From the NCBI GenBank assembly GCA_026999335.1, contig JALTPW010000770.1, positions 1-8,487 of the forward strand: a DNA stretch of 8,487 bases. Direction: 5' to 3'. This DNA comes from Chromatiales bacterium (GTDB lineage: Bacteria; Pseudomonadota; Gammaproteobacteria; SZUA-152). A program made the position numbers and the translations under genes. Shown one piece after another: positions 1 through 6,900 of the stretch. Numbering within the stretch: the stretch's first letter is position 1; each line of letters starts with the position of its first letter. Under the pieces are notes generated by a model. The model did no database searches. It had not been told where the DNA came from and saw only the letters and a list, made by a program, of their open reading frames with translations.

Positions 1-1
1 C

Positions 2-1342
2 AAAATGAACATCAAACGCGTACGTGATCCGGATGCCCGCGACAAGCTGGCGGAAGTGGCCGACGCTTTTGAGACGGTGCATGAACTGGTGGGCCGTATC
101 CTGGAACAGACGCCAACCCTGTTCGAAGCCCAGCAGGCCTCCGGCAGCCTGGTTGAACAGAGTGAAACCCTGCTGGCCCGCACCACGGATCTGATGCAGG
201 CCTATACCTCGCTGGGTGATACCCGTGCCATCAACGCCACCACCGGCAGTCTGCTGGGTGCCGTCGCCCTGTTGCTGCTGATCGTTCTTGGCTTTAAGGT
301 CGTGGGGGATACGCGTAATCGTCTGGCCGAAACGGCGGCGCAGAATCGCCGCAACCAGGACGCCATCATGCGTTTGCTGGATGAAATCGGTGATTTGGCC
401 AATGGTGACCTCACCGCCCAGGCAACCGTAACGGAAGATATTACCGGCGCCATTGCCGATGCGATCAACTACACCATCGACCAACTGCGCCGACTGGTTT
501 CCACCATCAATGAGACCACCGTGCAGGTGTCCTCGGCGGCGCAGGAAACGCAGGCCACCGCCATGCATCTGGCCGAGGCCAGCGACCACCAGGCCGAGCA
601 GATCACTGCCGCCTCGGCGGCCATCAACCAGATGGCCATCTCCATCGATACCGTATCCAGTAATGCCAACGCCTCCTCCGACGTGGCCGGCACCTCGCTG
701 GATATCGCCAAGAAGGGCGCCACCGCAGTGCAGGACACCATTCGTGGCATGGACACCATCCGCGAGCAGATTCAGGAAACCTCTAAGCGTATCAAACGCC
801 TGGGTGAAAGCTCGCAGGAAATCGGCGACATGGTGGAGCTGATCAATGACATTGCCGACCAGACCAACATCCTGGCCCTGAATGCCGCCATCCAGGCCGC
901 CATGGCCGGTGAATCCGGGCGTGGTTTCGCGGTGGTTGCGGACGAAGTGCAGCGACTGGCGGAAAAATCCACCGACGCCACCCGCCAGATCGAGGCGCTG
1001 GTGAAGACCATCCAATCCGATACCAACGAGGCCGTGGCCTCCATGGAACAGTCCACCACGCAGGTGGTGGAAGGCGCCAATCTGGCCGTCAATGCGGGTG
1101 AGGCATTGGGCGAGATCGAAACCGTGTCGAAGGAACTGGCGGAACTCACGCAATCCATTTCCGAGTCGGCAAGACAGCAGGCCATCGCCGCGTCGAGTAT
1201 TTCTGAAAGCATGAACGTGATCCAGGAGGTCACCACGCAGACCTCGGCCGGCACCAACGAGACCTCCGCCTCGATCGGTAATCTGGCGGATCTCTCTAAT
1301 GAGCTGCGCAAGTCCGTTGCCGGCTTCAAGCTGCCGGAATAA
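2..1342 (+). CDS. pilJ: PilJ, type IV pilus methyl-accepting chemotaxis receptor (5' end outside window)
   Basis: This is the C-terminal part of the receptor that feeds the Chp/Pil pathway at the inner membrane. The frame is open to the left edge and the ATG at 5 looks internal, because PilJ proteins are near 680 residues with a first membrane helix and PilJ-N sensor repeats that are missing here. Counting that Met as residue 1, residues 1-77 are the end of the periplasmic helical region. Residues 82-100 are a hydrophobic membrane helix, and 105-168 fit a HAMP domain ending in GDLANGDLTAQ. The rest is the MCP signalling domain, with the hairpin tip from I283 (IADQTNILALNAAIQAAMAG, then GRGFAVVADEV). 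S-S-A-A-Q180-E181-T-Q-A-T matches the MCP methylation consensus, and a weaker site surrounds E419. The protein ends in GFKLPE, without a CheR-tethering pentapeptide. The PilJ-like tip and the following pilK and chpA genes make the assignment secure. Confidence 0.95.
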   Translation, partial: KMNIKRVRDPDARDKLAEVADAFETVHELVGRILEQTPTLFEAQQASGSLVEQSETLLARTTDLMQAYTSLGDTRAINATTGSLLGAVALLLLIVLGFKVVGDTRNRLAETAAQNRRNQDAIMRLLDEIGDLANGDLTAQATVTEDITGAIADAINYTIDQLRRLVSTINETTVQVSSAAQETQATAMHLAEASDHQAEQITAASAAINQMAISIDTVSSNANASSDVAGTSLDIAKKGATAVQDTIRGMDTIREQIQETSKRIKRLGESSQEIGDMVELINDIADQTNILALNAAIQAAMAGESGRGFAVVADEVQRLAEKSTDATRQIEALVKTIQSDTNEAVASMEQSTTQVVEGANLAVNAGEALGEIETVSKELAELTQSISESARQQAIAASSISESMNVIQEVTTQTSAGTNETSASIGNLADLSNELRKSVAGFKLPE

Positions 1343-1382
1343 GTCAATGGTCGGTCAGTGTGCTGTGAATCCGTCACTGCCC

Positions 1383-1387
1383 GGGAG
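1383..1387 (+). promoter_or_regulatory. Ribosome binding site deciding the pilK GTG start
   Basis: GGGAG lies 8 nt before the GTG at 1396, an ideal spacing, but 17 nt before the in-frame ATG at 1405. This favours the GTG start. The two starts differ by only three residues, so the protein is essentially the same either way. Confidence 0.6.
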
Positions 1388-1395
1388 CAACTGAA

Positions 1396-2292
1396 GTGCT
1401 GCCAATGAAAGCCACCGTGGAGCGATTGCCGGGCCTTGACGAGCTGTTTATCAAGCCGCTGCCGGAAATGGAACCCGGGCAGTTCGAGCAATGGACGGTA
1501 CTGCTGAAACAGCGCACGGGCATGCGCCTGCCGGACAATCGCATGTCCTTCCTGGTGACCAATCTGGGGATGCGTATGCGTGAGCTGGGTATCGCGGATT
1601 TTCAGACCTATTACGACTATGTGACTTCCGGTCGTGAAGGGGTGGTGGAATGGGGGCATCTGGTACACCACCTCACGGTGCACGAGACCCGCTTTCTGCG
1701 CCACGAGAATGTGCTGGCGCTGATCGTCCAGCACTGTCTGCCCGCCGCTCCGGCAGACTGTCCGGCGGAGCCCCTGAGCATCGATGTCTGGAGCGTGGGT
1801 TGCTCCACCGGCGAAGAACCTTACAGCGTGGCAATGGCCATCGATGACCGCATGCGCCGGCTGGGTGTACCCTGTTTTCTGGGTATGATGGCGAGTGACA
1901 TCAGCCGGGCAGCGTTGGCCATCGGACGTATGGGTACGTATAGCCACGAAAAGGTGCGTGATATCGCCCCGGGTTGGTTGAAACACTATTTTACCGAAAC
2001 CGGTACTGGCCGGTTTCAAGTCAGCGAAGAACTGCGTAAGCGGGTTTGCTTCAATCACCTGAACATTCTACAGGTGGACGATGCGCCGATAGGCAAGATG
2101 AATATCATCCTGTGCCTGAACCTGCTGATCTACTTCGACCGCGAACAGCGCATACAGATCGCCAATACCTTGGCCGATCATTTGCAGCCCGGTGGCATGC
2201 TGATTCTGGGTGTGGGGGAACTTCTCAACTGGGAGCACCCGCACATGAAACGTTTTCCCTATGCCAATACGCTGGCATTCCAACACCAATAG
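1396..2292 (+). CDS. pilK: PilK, CheR-family chemoreceptor glutamate methyltransferase
   Basis: PilK is a predicted cytoplasmic, S-adenosylmethionine-dependent methyltransferase that methylates glutamates of the PilJ signalling domain to adapt the Chp pathway. At 298 residues it has the usual length for CheR/PilK. Residues about 25-85 form the helical CheR N-domain. HHLTVHETRFLRH (H96, E97, T98, R102) corresponds to the conserved CheR stretch around the active site. VGCSTGEEPYS around G135-Y143 is SAM-binding motif I. ASDIS at 166-170 carries the acidic residue expected to bind the SAM ribose. IILCLNLLIYFD (N242, Y246, F247) matches the late CheR motif, with leucine (L241) where classic CheR has arginine in CRN. 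It follows pilJ by 53 bp and precedes chpA by 25 bp, so co-transcription is likely. The GTG start is chosen on ribosome-site spacing; ATG 1405 is the alternative. The family is certain; the name pilK rests on context and the IGVGE-like ending (LILGVGELL). Confidence 0.93.
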   Translation: MLPMKATVERLPGLDELFIKPLPEMEPGQFEQWTVLLKQRTGMRLPDNRMSFLVTNLGMRMRELGIADFQTYYDYVTSGREGVVEWGHLVHHLTVHETRFLRHENVLALIVQHCLPAAPADCPAEPLSIDVWSVGCSTGEEPYSVAMAIDDRMRRLGVPCFLGMMASDISRAALAIGRMGTYSHEKVRDIAPGWLKHYFTETGTGRFQVSEELRKRVCFNHLNILQVDDAPIGKMNIILCLNLLIYFDREQRIQIANTLADHLQPGGMLILGVGELLNWEHPHMKRFPYANTLAFQHQ

Positions 2293-2317
2293 CATTGGAC
2301 AAGGCGCGCAAAAAGAC

Positions 2318-3997
2318 ATGGGCGAGGAACTCGATTACACCACCCTGAAATGGGTCAAGGACGAAATTCAGGAAAGCCTGAACCAGACGCGCCAGGCCCT
2401 GGAAACCTTCGTTGAAAACCCGGGTGACGCCACCCAGATGCGTTTTTGCGCCACCTATCTGCACCAGGTCTATGGCACCCTGCAGATGGTAGAGATCTAC
2501 GGTGGTGCACTGCTGGCCGAGGAAATGGAAAAGCTCGCCAATGCCTTGCTCAATGGCGAAATCGATCAGCAAGAGGATGCATACGATGTACTGATGCGCG
2601 CCATCCTGCAACTGCCGTCCTACCTCGAAGGGCTGGAGCACGGGCAAATGGATATGCCGGTGGTGTTGTTACCCCTGCTCAACGATTTGCGTGCCGCACG
2701 CGGCGAAAACCTGCTCAGTGAAAATGCCTTTTTCACACCGGATTTCAGCGTCTCCCCGCCGCAGCCCCAGTTGCCACCGGGTAAGACCTATCCGGACATC
2801 CAGGCCTATGCACGCAAACTGCGCCCGCTGTTTCAGGTCTCCCTGCTCGGCTGGTACCGCAATCAAGATGCCATCGGCAGCCTGAAAAAACTCACCGCCG
2901 TACTGCGTGAGTTGCAAAATGCCTCACAGACCGATGCTGCTCGCCGTCTGTGGTGGATTGCCGGTGGTGTCACCGAAGCACTGATCGACGGCGGACTGGA
3001 AACCGGTACCTCGGTCAAGCTGCTCATGGGCCATGTCGACCTGGAGATCAAGCGACTGATCAACGATGGCGAGACCATATTCGAGCGCGCCCCGCCCACC
3101 GAACTGCTGAAGAACTGCCTCTATTATACCGGTACGGCCCAGTCCGATGGCCCGCGTGTCAGCAGCCTGAAACAGGCCTTTCAGCTTGAGCAGCTATTGC
3201 CCTACAGCAGTAGCGCGCTGGAAGAGGCAATGGATAACCTCAAGGGATCGAACGCCGATCTCATGGAGAGCGTCTCGACGGTGATCAAGGAAGACCTGCT
3301 GGCGGTCAAGGATCAACTGGATATCTTCGTTCGCAACAGCGAGCGTGACGTTGCCACACTGACGCCTCTGGGCGACAGCCTACGTCGCATTGCCGATACC
3401 CTGGCGATGCTGGGACTGGGCAGCCTGCGCAAGATCATTCAGCAGCAGGCCGAGCACATCGACGGCTTTGTCGGAACCGACGAAATCCCCGACGACAGTC
3501 TGTTGATGGAAATGGCCAGTGCGCTGCTCTATGTCGAGGCCTCGCTGGAAAATCCTGATACTGCATCCGCTGGGCACGAAGCGGTGGATGTCGCGGATCC
3601 CGATCCCGATGATGAAGAGGAATCGCCGGTACTGATGCCGGCCGGTGAACAGGCGCAGATCGTCAATCTGGTGATCAACGAATCCCGCGAGCTGCTTACC
3701 GATATCAAGGAAGGCCTCAACACCTTCGCCGTGGACAGCCGTTCTTTTGAAGCCATCGAAGACGTGCCGGCCAAGCTGGCGCAGATCAAGGGCGCCCTGG
3801 CGGTACTGAATTTCCAGCGGGCCGCCGAGCTGCTGGACGCGGCCGTCAAATACGTGCGAGATGACGTGCTGGGGCGGCGGCAGGTGCCGAATTCCATCGC
3901 CCTGGACGCCCTGGCCGACGTCATCACCAGCATCGAATATTACCTTGAGGCCATTGAAGAGGCCCGAGCCCACCCGGAAACCATCCTTGCGGTGGCC
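2318..3997 (+). other. ChpA N-terminal FimL-like region, four HPt-fold-like modules, mostly lacking the histidine
   Basis: By eye, four stretches align with the HPt helix that normally reads HTLKGSARMAN. Module 1 has LHQVYGTLQMVEIYG and keeps the histidine (H49). Module 2 has RLWWIAGGVTEAL with tryptophan (W212) there. Module 3 has SLRRIADTLAMLGLG with arginine (R356). Module 4 has KLAQIKGALAVLNF with alanine (A488). Modules 3 and 4 are each followed by a YxE helix (LLYVEASLEN near 405; SIEYYLEAIEEA near 540). This is the part of ChpA related to the scaffold protein FimL. The likely role is structural or docking rather than phosphotransfer. The alignments are manual, so the exact register in modules 2-4 is tentative. 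Confidence 0.6.
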
Positions 3998-6900
3998 GAA
4001 CTCAGTGTCGAAGAGCTGGGTTATCCCCTGTCCCCGGCGCAGGGAGCCGGTGTCGCTCTGCCGGGAAAGTTCGGCGCTGACGGCGAGGCACAGGCCGCAT
4101 TGCTTGATTTCGATGCCCAGTTTGACGTCGGTTTGAGCGAAGACAGCGGGGCCAAGAGCACACAACCCCTGCGACAGGATGCTGAAGCCGAACCCACCGC
4201 CGTCAGCGACGACACAGTAGTAACAGAATCGATTGCGGAAAGCGTGGTTGACACTCCCCCCACGGCAACGGAAGTTGGAAGCAGCGAGGAGGAATTCGAC
4301 GCCGACATCGAAGCCGATGTCGACGAAGAGATCCTCGAAATCTTCCTCGAAGAGGCGGATGAGGTACTGGGTACCATGACCGACTGTCTGCACGCCTGGC
4401 GGGCAGACCCCGAAGATTACAAGCCTCTGGAAACCTTACGACGCTCCTATCACACCCTGAAGGGTAGTGGCCGTCTTGCCGGCGCGATGGTGACCGGCGA
4501 ATATGCCTGGGCCTTTGAAGGTATGCTCAACCGGGTGATGGAAGGCAAGCTCGAGCCTACACCCGTCCTGTTCCGGCTGCTGGAGTTGTCGGAGCCTGCG
4601 TTGCATGGCCTGCTGGCCCATCTCAAGGGGGAGGTCGAAAAACGCCCGCCGGTGAAGCGCCTGATGGCGCTGGCCAATACTCTGACCGAGGGTGGCGAGG
4701 TGTCCCTGACCGAACTGCCGGGCTCTGTCGCCGAGGCCCCGGCGACAGAGCCAAGTGCCGTCTCCGAGGAGACGGTTGCCGAACCTGAAGCCACCGGGGA
4801 ACCTTCCGCAGATTTGCCAGGGCCATTTACGGCAGACGAATTATCTCTCGAGACCCCTTTGCCCGGTGAAGAGCCCGTAGAGGACGAAGAGCTTACCGCT
4901 CGCGAAGAACCGGCAGAGGTTGACGGATTGTTGGTGGGGATGGAGCCCTCAGCGAGTGTAAAGCCCTCAGCAGAAATAGAGTCTTCAGCAGAAATAGAGT
5001 CTTCAGTGGGAGCAGAGTTCTCCACAGAAGAGCCAGAGACAACATCACACGAATTAGAAGCGCCCGCTGCCGCTGAAGAAGAACCCTTTACCGAGAGGTC
5101 TTTCGCCGAGACTGAAACCGTCTTCGATAGCGCTGGAATTCCCGTTGATGAAACGGAAGCACCCGGGGTCACCCCTCCGCAAAGCGGGCAAGAGCCGGCC
5201 TTCGATCCGGTGCTGGCCGACGTCTTTCGCAGGGAAGCGCAAACCCACTTTGAGGCCCTGCGGGAATTCATCACCGATCACAGCGCTATCGGCCCCTTCC
5301 CGGTGACCGAGAATTTACACCGTGTTCTGCACACCCTGCACGGCAGCGCACGGATGGCCAATGTGCCTTCCATTGCCGTGCTCAGCGAGCCCATGGATCG
5401 CTGTGTCCGTACCCTGTTGGAGCGGGACATCCCCTTCGATCACGCCGGCCTTGCGGCACTGGAGGAGTTCACCGACAGGCTGACCGAGGCGCTGGCCGTT
5501 TTCGATCTGCCCAATCCCCCGCAGCAGGACAATGTCGAGCTGTTGGCGCACATTGCACAGATGCACGAGCAGGCGTTGGCAATGCCTGTCGCGAAGGCTG
5601 GGCCTGTGGTGGCTGCAAAGCCCATATGGACACCGTCGGTTACGGAGCACCTTGAAGAGGATCAGGAACTACTGGAAGTGTTCCTTGATGAGGCCGCCGA
5701 AATTCTCACGGCCAGCGATAGGCTACTGCTGCGCTGGCCCTCCAACCTGAACGACCCTGAGTTGCTGCATGAACTGCAGCGTGCCCTGCATACACTCAAG
5801 GGCAGTGCGCGACTGGCGAATATTCAACCCATCGGCGATCTCACCCATGAAATGGAGGCGTTGCTGGAAGGGATTACCGAAACCCACCGTGAAGTCGCTG
5901 CCGATTTACCGCCACTGATCCAGGACTGCATCGACTGGCTGCAACAGGCGGTGGAGCAGATACGCCGCGGTGAAGAGCTGGCACCGGCTGACGAATGTCT
6001 GGCGCATCTGGCCGAGTGGTTGGTGGAGACGGAGTCTGCTGAATCAGAAGGTGAATTCGCTGGGGAGGCTGTAGCACAGACGGATATCAGCGGGCCTGAG
6101 GCAGGGCTGGTTGAGACCGGCGCCGAACCCCATGAAGAAGAACAGATCGAGCTGGCACCCATGTTTACCGCGGCATCGGTCGTGGAGACAGCCACGACGG
6201 CTGACGCGGATTACGATATCGAGTTGCTGGAAATCTTCCTCGAAGAGGCGGAGGAAATCCAGGAATCGGTAGAAAAGATCCTCGATCAGTGGAGTCAGGA
6301 TTACCAGAGCCTCGAGCATGTGGCCGAGTTGCAACGCGCCTTGCACACCCTCAAGGGAGGGGCGCGCATGGCCAATGTTACCGCCATTGGCGACCTGGCC
6401 CATGTGGTCGAGTCCCTGCTCGAGCGCATGGCCGATGGCCTGATCACCCCTGAAGAACACTTCCCTGCCCTCCTGCAGAACTGTCACGACTGGCTCAGCG
6501 AAGGCCTGGAGCTGGCCCGGCAACTGCACACAGTGCCACCGGCCAAACAGCTGGTGACGCAGATCGAAGCCGCGATTCGTGGTGAGGCACAAGCGACGGA
6601 GGAAGAAACACCCACAGTGGCCGGGCCCGCCTCAATAGAGACGGCTGTCGCGGAAATCCCTGGCGATGTGTCACTGGTCGGTGACGAGATTGAAGAGATT
6701 GCCGCGCTTGACCTGCAGAGCGTGGGACTCGCGGACAAGGCAGCGCCGGTGGCCGCTGAGGAGCAGGTGCGGGTGCGTGCCGAGTTACTCAATGACCTGG
6801 TGAATTTTTCCGGTGAGATCAATATTTACAGTGCCCGAATCGGCCAGCAGCTGACCGCCTGGCGTTTCAATCTGACGGAACTGGATCAGACCGTGAGCCG

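Noticed and set aside
5..7. ATG at 5 as the true start of pilJ
   Set aside because: The frame is open upstream and the family needs a first membrane helix and sensor domain before this point, so this Met is internal.
1343..1395. Possible hairpin (CAGTG...CACTG) between pilJ and pilK
   Set aside because: It has a five-base stem, a long loop and no following T run, so it is not a credible terminator; co-transcription is more likely.
772..2058. 428-codon open frame on the minus strand spanning the pilJ-pilK junction
   Set aside because: It runs antisense through two clearly conserved genes, resembles no family I recognise, and is the expected by-product of GC-biased codon use.
3380..4393. 337-codon minus-strand open frame inside chpA
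   Set aside because: It is antisense to the continuous ChpA frame, has low-quality composition and no domain pattern; a codon-bias shadow.
4450..5274. 274-codon minus-strand open frame rich in serine with SISAE-like repeats
   Set aside because: Its repeats are only the reverse complement of the ChpA linker repeat and acidic codons; there is no independent evidence for a gene.
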